Shown here piece after piece: positions 51,901 to 64,000 of a stretch of DNA of 64,000 nt. Numbering within the stretch: the stretch's first letter is position 1; the number at the start of each line of letters is the position of its first letter. The position numbers and the translations under genes are program-made. Below the pieces are notes generated by a model. The model was not told the origin of the DNA and searched no databases. It saw nothing but the letters and a program-made list of their open reading frames with translations. Source of the stretch: Setophaga petechia (Eukaryota > Chordata > Aves > Passeriformes > Parulidae); contig JANCRA010000007.1 in assembly GCA_024362935.1 (NCBI GenBank), forward strand, positions 21,849,003-21,913,002. The letters are read 5' to 3'.

Positions 51901-54339
51901 TGAGTACTGATCATCAACTTTTCTCTTTTTTTAATTTCCTGAGGAAAAAAAATAAGTGGACTAGACCAGTATGGAATATGTGGATCATAAACTATATAGT
52001 ATGTAGAAAAAATTAATTGCAGCTAGAACACGGATCTAGGATCACAAAATTTATCACCTTCTCCTACAGAAAAAGTAAAGGTTTTTTGCCAGTTTGGAAC
52101 TAAAATAACAAAATTTGGGGCTTTGAGGTTTTTCTCTTTTATTTGGGAAGGAAGGAGACTGAGAGAGAAAATGTAAGATAATGGAGATACCTGTCTCCTC
52201 TATGCTACATTGAAGTATTGCCCCTTGGGGAAATGTCCAGTTATTGTGGCACAATGAGACCAGTCTGCTGTCAGACTGTGTCTGCTCGAGGAGCTGAAAT
52301 CAGGGGATTAGAATCAATTAAAGTACATGTGTTGTACAGCCTATCTAGTCTTAAGAGAATGCTTTTGAACATTCTAACTCTTTATTGCTCTAATTAATAT
52401 GCATTAGATATATTATGAGAATATATCAGAGCCCTTCCTTACCTCTGCCTCTTTCTCTGCTATAGGTATTCCTAACATCTTATCAACTCTCTGAATACTG
52501 ATAGGACCATTCAGATTTGAGGTGGAAAATATGTAAAGGTCATTATAAGGTACCTAGGTGCAGCAGATGCTTTCCAAATTGATTCTACATATTCAAATAA
52601 AAAATTGCTACTAAAAAAATTTATTATCATAAACAGCAAACACAGTATTTGAATCTGAGAGCAACTCTTACCGTGCTTTTATTTTGTGTCCGACCACATC
52701 TATTGTAGCTCTTTCTAGTTAAAGTTTCTAATGTGACAAACTCTCACCATTTGTCACAAGTCTCACAAATCTGAAGTCCTAAAGTCCACATCCTGAATGT
52801 ACGTGATGACTCCTAAATATGATTTCACCTTTAAGACTTAGGTGAAAATTGACAGAGCTAAGGGGTGCCAAAAAATTGCTGTAGGCACTCTCAGCCATCA
52901 AAGAGCCTTTCTGAGAAGCTGTAATTGATTTGAAATGAAGCAGCACTAAGGAAAAAGTGTGGAAGAGGTGTTTGGGTGCACCATGGCACTGAGCTGTGGG
53001 GCAGAAGTGATGCTGTGTGCTGAGGAGCCTGTTCTGCTGGAATTCACTGTGCTGTGGAATGCAGTGGTGCAACAATGGAAAGTGGTTTTGTGAGGACACC
53101 TTAAACTTGTAGATGTAGAGGATGTTTTTGCTCAGGGAAGTCATCATAACAGTCTGGACTGAAGGAAAGGAATTGCTTTGTTTTCCACTGAAGTGTAGGA
53201 GGTTTTGACATGTACCTAAATCTTTGGTCATACTGCTGACATGACTACAGGTTTGAGCTGTACATCAAAGTTTGAAAAATTTGGACTGCACTGAAACTTT
53301 CCTAAGGTCTGTCTTTCCTAACTAAAAAGTGGAAAAGACAGTCAGGTAAGACCCTACTAAATCTCAGAAGTCCTGGAGAAAATCATTAGAATTTTGTGGT
53401 ATTCGATGCCTGCTCTCAGACTTTTAAGAGTGGTGAGTATTCTTTTACTGTACTTTAATGTGCTACTTTGGCACTGGAAAAAGGTTTGGTAAGGAGCAAG
53501 GAGCTGATTTCTGATTTTCCATAACAGCCAGAAAATACTCTGTCTTTTACTTACTCCATGTGTTCAGCCTGTCATCTTTGTCTCCCAGTACCAGCCTGAG
53601 GAGCAGTGTGAGAGACACAAGTGTTGCACTCGGGGCTGTTTTATGTGTTTTATTCCAGTTGTCAGGCATTTCCAAATGTTCCCTAAATTGCTTTCATTCC
53701 TGCATCTCTACAGCTGTCTGCTGCACTGAACGTGCACATAGCTTGATGATGGATATGTGTTGAAGGCATCGAGCTTCCATTCAAGAAATGTTTTATCTAT
53801 TTGTTTCTTTTCTAATAAGTGTTCCTGTTCTGTATTGCAGTCTATTTGCCTTCTTTATTAGCAAGAATTAGCTTTCCAGTGGAAGACACAGTTTTGACGA
53901 ATATATTTATTTTACTGATGTATTTTTTATTTATTTTACTAATATATTTATTAATCAGTGTTAAGGCTTGGTAAGAAGTTGTTTTTTATGGTCCCTTCAA
54001 GTCGTACTTGTTTGTTTACTTTGAGAAAAGATGGACTATGAGGTCCTTTCTGTAGAATTTGCCATCCTGATCCTCTGAGGAATTTTTTCCTTTAAAAGAC
54101 AGGTCTCTAGTAAATCCTCTGCATCAAATTCTAATTTTATTTACTAAACATCTATGAGTATTAAGTTATTCTTTGTGAAAATGAGTGGGGAAAAATTAAT
54201 AATATTCAATTAATTATACCAGAGGCAGAGAGGCTGAAGTTTGACCTTTTTGCTGTACTGTAGAAATATACACAAAAGCTACTTATCAGCCACACATCAT
54301 TACATCTTGAAGCTTTATAATTACATGACTACGGCTTGT

Positions 54340-54570
54340 TTGGCTGAAGAACTGGCATGGCATCTTTGTTACCTCAATTTATATTAATTCAGATGCTTAA
54401 TTAACAATTAGAGGTGGAGGTTTAATTCAACAAAATGCTAATGCAATTCCATTTCAAATATGCCAATGTGTTAAGTAAAATTGGCCTTCTCATCTCTGCT
54501 AATCTGATCACTATCCACTCTTTGCATCTTAATAGGACTGAATTTTTATTTATGTCTATTTACAAGTATC
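54340..54570. promoter_or_regulatory. Possible conserved non-coding element rich in homeodomain cores
   Basis: A repeat-free stretch has clustered TAAT cores (attaattc, cttaattaacaattag, gctaatgcaatt, ctaatctgatc) and a gtttaattcaac block. The composition resembles known vertebrate developmental enhancers, but conservation cannot be judged from one sequence. Confidence 0.25.
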
Positions 54571-56921
54571 CCTAGAATGTACCTGGTTTTATGTGCTAAA
54601 CATATTAAAGATCTTTATGAAACTGTAATTCAGTGACTTTTATGTGGAAGGTTTGAGTATGATATTTTTCAAAGATACCATAAAATATAAGTGCATAAAC
54701 TACAGCTGTAGAAGGTTTATTTAGCTCAGAAATTTATTTGTGTGTTTATACTGTATATATTACCATTCTGCTACATATTTGCAGTCAGAAAAGGAATTAG
54801 GAAATGTAATGCTAGCCTTAGGGAAGGCAAACTTCTTTCAAAACTCCTATCTGCTAACATCACCTGCCAATGATTTAATGGTGTTTATAGTTTGTGCTAA
54901 CATTTCTTAGCTTTCCTTTTTATCCATTATAGTTTGTGTACCTGGTAGAAGCCTGCAGCCAACTGCTGTTACTTTGTAGCTCCTACCATTACTCACCAAA
55001 TAGCTATTTCCTTTTTTATTCCTTTTTTTTTTTATTCCTGTAAAGTAGTAACTGTTGGCTGTTATAAAACTGCAATCTCATTAGAAAAACCTCACACAAA
55101 TAAATTCTCTGCTGAGAGTAGGACTTTAAAATGTTAATGTCTTTGTCTTTCTTTGTGCTAACATATATTTTATGTTGATGCTTAAAGAGAAACCTTTAAA
55201 CTTTTTCATTACCCAATGAGGTGTTACAACAGCAAGGCAGCATCTCTGGGCAGTCTGTGGGTTCATGGGTTTTTAGGTGCTACCTCATTTAGGAAATCTT
55301 AGTGCATCTCCCTAACAAAAATACGCCCATAGTTTGAGTAAAATGAAAGTGACCAAAATTCTTAGGTGCCCACAAGACTCTTAATCAGCAATATGAACTG
55401 CTGCAATGTTTCTTTGGCTTTGGGTCTGTGGTCCTTTTCATACTTTGTCCTCTGCTCCTTGCATGAAAGGAGATCACTGAGCTCAACTTGCAGCTGTTAC
55501 AAAACTCCAGTGTTGTATTTTACTCTCTCTTACTTTACTCTTGCTTTGGAGCAGAGCATAAAAGTGTAGCAGAGAAGTTTCATACCATGCAATGGGTTAT
55601 CTCTCTGGGATAACTCTCCCACGTAGTTTTTAGTCTCATGGAATAGGTAATTTGGGAATCTTCTCAATGAAATCTCATTTCTAGAGCACAGCTCTAAAGT
55701 TATTCAATTGGCCCTGACTGGTCTCATTCTAACATAGACCTAAAGTAATTGCTCTGCTTGTAATAAAATTAAGACTCACAATTGTTTCTGCACAGGAAAC
55801 TTTTCAAATTTTTTTTATGTTTTTCACATTCAGAAATGTGCTTTCATTGTCCCCTGAACTCTGCCTAGGCATATCTCAAATGTTTGGATAGAAGTAGCTG
55901 AACTGTGTTTCCTTCCAATTAATATTAAAAAAGGATATTTTTCTGTTCAACCATTGGACATGTGCCAAACATTTTCAAATGTCCATTATTTCACAAATTA
56001 TATTATAATCAGAATTAAGGTATTATGAAGAGGACTTTTGATGATAGTATTATTTCTAATATTTAATGCTTAGAATTAATTGACTTAGTCATGATGTTAT
56101 TGGATTTGAATACATTGATACTGGATTCTCTTAAGCAATGTGTCCTATATGCACTGGATAATTCATTTGCCTGTTTTTAAAAAAATGTATAAACCATACT
56201 GAGTGCAGATTTGCATTTCTTATGCTATGTAACTAATTCTAGTTTTACTGTAGGAAAATCACCAGCCTAATTTCAGATATTCTAAAAGTTTTAGAATTAT
56301 ATTTTTGTTGTTGAGAATTATTTATTACATAACCCAGTCTGTATAGGGATAACATGGGTCTATAGGGATAACTGACATCATGTTATGATTGTCCTTCCAG
56401 AAATTTCTGAAGCTGTCCACCTTATCTGACCTTTGGTTGTGAATACGTTTAGGCTGGAATTGTTTTTTTATATTGTCAGCATTAGAGATGTTCTTAATTA
56501 TAGAGATATAATTGAGCTATTCCAAGTTTGTGTGCCAGTGAGCCTTAACATATTTGTATTGTACTCTTCTCAGTGATTGATCTTTGTGTCAGGATAAGTT
56601 CGTATCTAATAGGAATTAACAGGAAAAGCTGTACCCTCTTTTCAATCCCATTATATTTTTAGAAATCAAGACAAAAATTGGTGCTTTGTTATGTTTGCTC
56701 TGACTACCCCCCATTGCTGCAGTTTTCAGTCACTAACAGAAGTATTTCTGCACAAAAGGCTTGAGTTTTATGCTGAAACTTTGAGAAACCTCTTTGTTTT
56801 TCAGTTCAGCATGTAATCCAGCTGTAAGTTATCATAAGTGTTGGGAGGGGCTGCTATGGAATGGCACAAAGTTGGAATTGAAAAGGGAATTGGAAGGAAA
56901 ATTAGAAGCCCTGGGGTTTTT

Positions 56922-56995
56922 ATTCTTGGTTGGACTATAAACCTGCTAGGTGACCTCGAGCAGATCAGGTTAGCCTGACTTTCCAAGGCATTTGC
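56922..56995 (+). mobile_element. Possible MIR-like SINE core
   Basis: The stretch cctgctaggtgacctcgagc followed by agatcaggttagcctgactt resembles the MIR core order (AGCTGTGTGACCTTGGGC, AAGTTACTTAACCTCTCT). It is short and diverged and could be chance. A profile search would settle it. Confidence 0.3.
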
Positions 56996-57582
56996 ACTCC
57001 TGACCTGATCTATCCATTGGTCAGCTGCAGGTTCCTGCAAGGCGGGCACGGTGCCTTGATAAGTTGCAGGCAGTTCATTAACACAGAGTGCTGCAGAATT
57101 CTCCAATGAGAGGCATTACAGGCAGTGTAATGCAGCAAGTATTATTAGGAAATAATAATGTTATAAATTAGTAATAATATATGTAGTTTACCCAACGATT
57201 TTGTACTTTATCCCAAAGCAAGATAAATCACGAGACACTTGGAAGATTTTCAGAGTACAGTGCAGCAGTTAAGGGTGTTTAGTACAGTTCTGTAATATTA
57301 AAATGATTTTTCAGCCAGCATAACAGCTTTTCAAGTCTAGTCTAGGTTTTAAAAAATAAAAGAACCAGCAGCCCAAGGTACTATTTACTTAATTAGTCCT
57401 TTCTGCAGCATGAATTTGTTTCTGAACTGCATTTCTGCTTAATAAGTATCATATCTGTTGATGTTCCTTATGTTACTAAACAGCACCAACACTACCAAAT
57501 AACAGGGAAAAATGGTAGTAAGGCACTGTAATTCTGATCACGTGTCATGGGGTTAGTTTTACAACAATACTTTCAGATTCTT

Positions 57583-57603
57583 CATTGGTGCACTGCACCA
57601 ATG
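57583..57603. repeat. 21-bp palindrome with CCAAT cores
   Basis: CATTGGTGCA and TGCACCAATG flank a single C: a perfect 10-bp inverted repeat with a 1-nt centre. It contains ATTGG and CCAAT, the NF-Y box, in opposed orientation. Confidence 0.8.
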
Positions 57604-60600
57604 TAAAATATATTGTTTTCATTATAAAAGGCAGTTAATATCTTCTAAAAATGTAATTGCATTAAAGCATAAAAGCAACACAAATATTGTTCTAATAACA
57701 TTCCAATTATATATGATAAATCTTCTTTAGACCATTACATTTATGTAGCAATTATAACCTAACCACAGGATCTAACATCTTAGAGCTTCACCGAAATCAA
57801 TCAAATATCTTAGGCCAAAGCTGAAATATTGTTGTGATAGAATTGCTCCCAAAGGCAATTTTGATCTATTTAAGAACCAATTTTACAGCACATTTTGAAT
57901 TTGATTTTTCCTGTAGTATTTCCTGGGTAACGATTTTTCCTAGCAATGATTCTAAGAAATTTTTAAGACAAGTAATTAATTTGAAAACTGGTTAAAATGG
58001 TTAATAATTAAGTTTAATTATTTTTTCAAACAATATTTCAGTCCACAGCATATGCAGAATCCTTCTGCTACTTGCTGCCTGAATGTGTCTTATAGAGAAC
58101 TGCTGATTTCAGATGGTAAATCATGCAGCCTCTCACTCATATCAGAAGTGAACCTGAGAATATTCTGGAAGACCAATCTTTCCTCAGTGATAAGTTTGAT
58201 TTTCTCATGCAGCTTACAGTCTTCTTTGGGTTTCAGTATTTTTACCTGATTCTTAGGTGTATAAAACTAGAAAACTCAGGGGATGTAATAATGTTAGCGT
58301 GTTTAAATTTTTTAAACAAAATTAAAAAGTGAATGTGAGAATTTTTTCATCTGTTACCAGATCTAGGGAGAGCACATCTCTGTCTATACTAGTGCACAGT
58401 CACAGTATGAAATACTTCTCTCTTTTTTACTCTGCTTTTAGTTTATTTCAGAGAAATTCCTGCTTTTTCCCTCTTCCTTTCTATTTTTTCAATTTCAGCT
58501 GTTAACCTAGTTAGTTTCAAGAATACTAATTCTCAAGACATCTAAAAATATTTTTCTTTCAAGTTAAGTAAAATTGCCCAAAATACCTGTCTAGAATCAG
58601 CTCATGAAACTGTTTCAAAATGGGATGGTTCCAGAATTTAAATCAGATAATGAGCTCTATGTCTCCACCTTGGTATTTATAAGTAATCCCTTGCTTGGCA
58701 GACATTCAGACAGGTCTTCCCTTAGTTCAAAGTACTTGTAGTCTAATGTAGAGATGTGTGAGTGCATTTATAATGTATAGCATTCTGTATTATCATGAAA
58801 GAGGTAAATTGAGAAAACCTGTAAGATTTTTATAAAAACAATTCCTCACTCTTCCTGGAAGAATTTTAATTTAACAATGAAGATTAATAGAATGCAAACT
58901 AACATTGGGATTTCAGGTTAAAAGAATGATCAACTGCTCCCTTGGCCCCTGCTCCCAAATCCCAGTCTGCTGGCATCGCAGGGCTGGAAAGCTGCCATGC
59001 TGTCATGTGTTGCTACTTCTGAAACCATCTTATGCATTGCTGTGCATTTCCTCAGATTGAACTATTCAGGAACCTCGTGAATTGTGAAAAATTTGGCTTG
59101 AAATTCTTAAAGCAGAGTCCCTTCTTTCAAAGTTTCCATTCCAGGAATCATCTGGAGTGCGATGCTTCACATTTCGTGCTGTGCATCCTAAGGATCTTTC
59201 CAAAACCAGCATTAGCTGCCATTATTGTAGAATGTATTTTAGTCCCTCAGCAGCACTGAACAGCATGGTTACCACTTCCCAAACTTGCCATCCAAAGGAA
59301 TAGGAACTATAAATTATTTTGGTATAAATGTACCTGTTCTTCCCTCCTGTGACTGCAGCAGAAATTCTCGCATTCTTTGCTCTTGGGAACTTCAAACACA
59401 ACTTGAGTGAAGTTCCTAGTGGAAAAAATAGTGATCTTTTAAATGAAACCTCCTTTCAAATTCCTAAAGAGCAGCATTCCACTCTGTCATTGCAAAGCAA
59501 ATTTGTACTTGGATTTTCCAATATTTAGTAATCGTATACTCACTATTCCTATTGAAACTATGCTCTTTTTGAAGAAGCAGTTGCCCTTTAAATCTTGCTC
59601 AGACATAACAGGGAATGTTCTCTGCAGATTTCTTCACTAAAGGTCATAGTTTATTTTTTAAATGACAATTTTAGGGTTAATATTTGCTATATAACTGTGA
59701 GTTTAGCGCTTGTTGAGGCTGGCTACAATCATTCCCTAGATATCCAAGAAGCTGGAGAAGGTTTCAATAAAATTTAGAAAATAGATTTAATGAATCTGCT
59801 GCATTGCCTTATTTTGTTATTATAAAAAATTTAAAGTCTTTAAGCCTGTAAAGTAAGACTCAAAGTAAACAATTTTAAAATAGAAATACTGAATGCTCCT
59901 TAGTGCCGTGACAAATGGGAATCAGCTGTGTTTTCTAAGGTTGTTTCTAGGAGATGAAGTACTGTGACCAATATGTTCAGAAAAAGAAAGAGACAGTGAA
60001 CACTGGAGAAGGATCTAAGGTTGTAACATTTCTAAGACTACTTTAAAATATGAGCCATCATTCAAAATTATTCCAAAAATGGTTATTGCTTATTAAATGA
60101 CTGCTGCTTCACTGTCCAAAAACCCCTTGTTTCTGCATGCTACATTGAAAACAAAACAAGAATATAGATATATCCCACAAATCTTTAAATCATGTAATTG
60201 CTCAGAAATGGAGTGAAACTCAAGAGTCTTCTCAATGGGAATTTGTCCTGTAGGATTTTCAGGGTTAAGAACAGGCAATCCAAGCACAGTGGTTCAAGTG
60301 CAGGTGTTGCATTGATCTGAATTTTTTATGACTGTTGTTGTGATGGCAGATCCATAAGCAATCTGTTTCAAATATTATGTTCAAAAGTTACCCAGCAGAT
60401 TTCAAATTTTAGTAACACAGTTACATAGATGCTTTCTTTCACTTACATCTGCACATGCACATACCTGCAAGCCTGAAGTGTTTGCAAATTTTGTAGATAT
60501 TTAACATTTGCCACTTCTTAAAGTGACCGTATGCAGTGTGGATTAAGTAAAAGAAGCTGTTCAGCCTCAAGCAGACTTGCCTCCCTGCAGAAATTTCTCA

Positions 60601-61367
60601 GTGACCAGATAACATCTGGATATGTCTTATACAGAGCTTTGAAGGAACTGCAGAATGTTATCTGAAGGTCTGGTTTTGCCAAGACTTTTCCAACACGCAT
60701 ATGACTGAGCAGCACAAAACTTGGATAGCTACAGAGAATCCATCCACCCTGCATCATTTATTTTTCCCACACTGATCCCACTTAGCCATTTCACTTTCGT
60801 TTGACAGAGTTAGTTTTCTGCTCTAATGGACTCGGATTTCAAAACTTTGCCTCTATCTATGTTTTGTTCTTTGTGTCTAAGTAAACAGAATTATTTTTGT
60901 ATGATTCACAGCTCACTAAAACTCAGATGGTGGCACCGTCATCCAGGTCTGTTATTTATATGAGAATATGCTGTTCTAGCAGGGAATTTGAGGAAAGGTG
61001 CTGACATTCAAATATTCTTTGGAATTATTGTTATCACACGGGGTACAGTATTTATAACAAGAGAAGTATGTGCTACATATGGAAGATAATTAGGAAAATC
61101 AAAGCAAGCAACAAATGGTCAGGATTTAAAATCAGGTAAACAATTCTAATCTGCTTAGAGGAAATAAAGGTTGTTGAAAGGTTAGTAACCATCAATGGTT
61201 ACTCATGGTAAGGAGAAAAAACCCCAACACATGGGACTTCCCTGTCCTTCTGATATAAACTCAGGGGAAACAAATAATTTCCTTATTAATTTTCTATTGG
61301 TCCACAGATTAGCTTTGTGAATTGAATTGTGCGTAGAATTTTTTAACTCATGATGAGTTTAGAATCA

Positions 61368-61393
61368 CTGATTTGTCTTATTTTATTTTGCAG
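61368..61393 (+). other. 3' splice site (acceptor) of the HS3ST1 coding exon
   Basis: A U-rich tract (tgtcttattttattttgcag) ends in CAG at 61,391-61,393. A YTNAY branch-point match, CTGAT, has its A at 61,371, 22 nt upstream of the exon. A second acceptor-like site, ttttccacag, ends at 61,426, exactly 33 nt downstream, inside the exon. Confidence 0.75.
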
Positions 61394-62436
<1,043 letters not shown>

Positions 62437-62935
62437 CACATTTGGGGTCAATGTTTCTTTAAAAGGCCCTGAGACACACTTTCAGACATGCCTTTCTAAA
62501 CTGTAAAGACTCATATTATGAGAATTAACACACTGGATATATGCTTCATTGGAACAACACATCTGTTACTCATTGAAAGGGTACTCTTTATGTTGGGAAA
62601 AATAAGTTTTATGTATTTGTATGATTACTGGGAGTCATATTCTGATCTTCTCTGTCTCACATGCAAATACATTAACTTCAGCAAACTTAACAAAGGTGAA
62701 TCTCTACCAGATTTCTGCTGTTTTGGAAAAAGGCATCTAACTGTAAAAAATGTAAATATTGGAAATAGTATTATTCTAACTGTTCTGTATTTTTTGTTGT
62801 TAGTAATTTTTATATCCCACACAATAGTGGTGTTGATTTATAGAATTTTTCATAAAATAAGTTTAAATTGTATGTTGAAATAGGGGCATACATAGTAGCT
62901 CCAATAAATAAACCATCATCTTTAATATGCTGAAG
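62437..62935 (+). other. HS3ST1: HS3ST1 3'UTR (putative)
   Basis: This is AT-rich sequence after the TAA stop, running to the first good polyadenylation signals. The cleavage position is estimated at 15-30 nt past the AATAAA pair and is not directly visible. ORFs in this stretch are interrupted AT-rich chance frames. Confidence 0.6.
62903..62912 (+). terminator. Overlapping polyadenylation signals AATAAATAAA
   Basis: Two overlapping canonical AATAAA hexamers (62,903-62,908 and 62,907-62,912) lie about 470 nt after the HS3ST1 stop codon. Another AATAAA at 63,160-63,165 could serve as a distal site giving a longer 3'UTR. Confidence 0.65.
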
Positions 62936-64000
62936 TACTTAATTAATAATAGAAGGAATCTATTTCACCTGTAATTTTGAATAGGTGAGCTAGAAGCTAC
63001 CTGTCTGTATAACATGGGTATTAAACCACACTCTTACTATCTTGTGTTTTCAAAAAATCTCCATAGTAAAAATATAAACTGTTTGAAGAAGGTTAAAGAG
63101 AGGGTTCTGAATGTAAAGAAATTAAAATATCCCAGGAACACTAATATTCTATACACTAAAATAAAAATCAATGCCAAAAAAATACTAACGATTAACAAGT
63201 GACTGTACAAATATTTGATTGCATAAATTTTATCACTTTGCTCTTGAATGGAAAGGCTCTTAGTACCATCATATGAATTATGTTTGTACTCTCTGACTAA
63301 TTATTCTATTGTTCTCCTGACTTTGGTTTATATACCTCTATTGGCACAATGGTTCTTGTTAAAAAAAAAAAATTTTTTTTGCTTGCCCCCTGAAGCATGG
63401 TGTAGTTTTATTTTGCCATTTCTGATGCAGACCATGGGATAGTCTCAACATTAAAAAAACCTCTTGAGTTGCATATCTCAGACAGAGTGTTCAGTATGAC
63501 ATACTCAGGTTATATGTAAGAACCACAACCATTTCTAGCCCTGCATCAGGATTTTATTTTCAATATTTTTTAACAATATTGAGCTGATTTTTCTGCTTTT
63601 TCATGTAACAATTTATTTCGTATCAATACCAAAGAAGAAAATCAACTCTCAGCATCAAACCCAATGAGGATCCTGCATCTCTGTCCTTCTACCTAAGTCA
63701 CTGCTCAGCCTAAAGGAGTTCCTACCGTGGGATTCTTCCATTTTCCAGGCTAAGAGGTTTGTATTGCAGGGCTGAGGTTTAGGCTTTTAATACTTTGAGT
63801 GGGCTACTTAGGCAGGTAGCAGTATTCTTCTGAAGCTGGATAGAATCAGACTCTATGTAGAAATATCTTTCACCAAATATTCTCTCAAAAAACGTAAAAT
63901 GTTAAAAAGAATATAATGAATCTTATTCTTTAGCTGTTCTACTACTTGTATATGTATGTATGAGAGAAAATATGCTGTACGTATGAGGGCAAATTATTTT
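62936..64000. other. Downstream AT-rich flank
   Basis: This holds a distal AATAAA at 63,160 and an A12/T8 run near 63,361-63,380. The rest is unremarkable sequence with no second gene. Confidence 0.55.

Larger units (their letters stand above)
22488..61393 (+). other. Putative large HS3ST1 intron
   Basis: About 39 kb of AT-rich DNA separates the CpG island from the coding exon. It contains no convincing protein-coding exon on either strand. Frames here are short (150 codons or fewer) and unrecognised. Its contents are CR1 and ancient LINE fragments, simple repeats, hairpins and possible conserved elements listed separately. The 5' boundary depends on the uncertain exon 1 donor. Confidence 0.5.

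Noticed and set aside
52779..53231. 150-codon minus-strand frame
   Set aside because: There is no recognisable motif, no consistent splice or promoter context and no domain-like composition. A chance open frame is more likely, though a protein search would settle it.
56342..56372. Two copies of tatagggataac, partly resembling the I-SceI homing endonuclease site
   Set aside because: Only about 11 of the 18 site positions match, and the copies are a simple 19-bp direct duplication in a vertebrate intron. Treated as coincidence.
56962..57010. gatcaggt ... acctgatc inverted pair
   Set aside because: Eight-base arms separated by about 30 nt are expected by chance at this scale.

Overview
The window looks like a piece of a sauropsid, most likely avian, chromosome. 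The evidence is a compact single-exon vertebrate enzyme gene, one CpG island, AT-rich intergenic and intronic DNA with few repeats, and repeats that are almost all truncated CR1-type LINE pieces plus one element with a 5S rRNA-derived head. There are no bacterial operons, ribosome binding sites, CRISPR arrays or phage genes. Turtle or crocodilian origin is not excluded from sequence alone.

Only one protein-coding gene is clear. It is a heparan sulfate glucosamine 3-O-sulfotransferase of the HS3ST1 type. Its whole 309-residue coding region lies in one exon at 61,507-62,436 on the + strand, preceded by strong splice acceptors at 61,393/61,426 and followed by a short 3'UTR with paired AATAAA signals near 62,903-62,912. 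About 38 kb upstream lies the only CpG island (about 21,600-22,850), which is the best candidate for the promoter and non-coding first exon. A large intron would then span about 22.5-61.4 kb. This layout, a distant CpG-rich non-coding exon followed by a single coding exon, is that of vertebrate HS3ST1.

Layout: 1-20.6 kb is AT-rich upstream DNA with microsatellites, a 5S-headed SINE at 15.2 kb and a perfect 20-bp inverted repeat at 12.7 kb. At 20,633-20,735 a 103-nt segment has near-ideal splice sites on both sides and may be an unrecognised upstream or alternative exon. 21.6-23.1 kb is the CpG island and its flank. 23.1-61.4 kb is the putative intron, with CR1 pieces at 26.7-27.4, 35.5, 42.0 and 45.9 kb, a long hairpin at 37.1 kb and several stretches that look like conserved non-coding elements. 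61.4-62.9 kb is the coding exon and 3'UTR. The last kilobase is downstream AT-rich DNA.

I found no novel multi-gene system. The observations most worth checking are the tandem splice acceptors that decide whether an upstream ORF starts at the first base of the coding exon, the candidate exon at 20.6 kb, the question of whether the enzyme is HS3ST1 itself or a paralogue, the 5S-derived SINE and two long hairpins.
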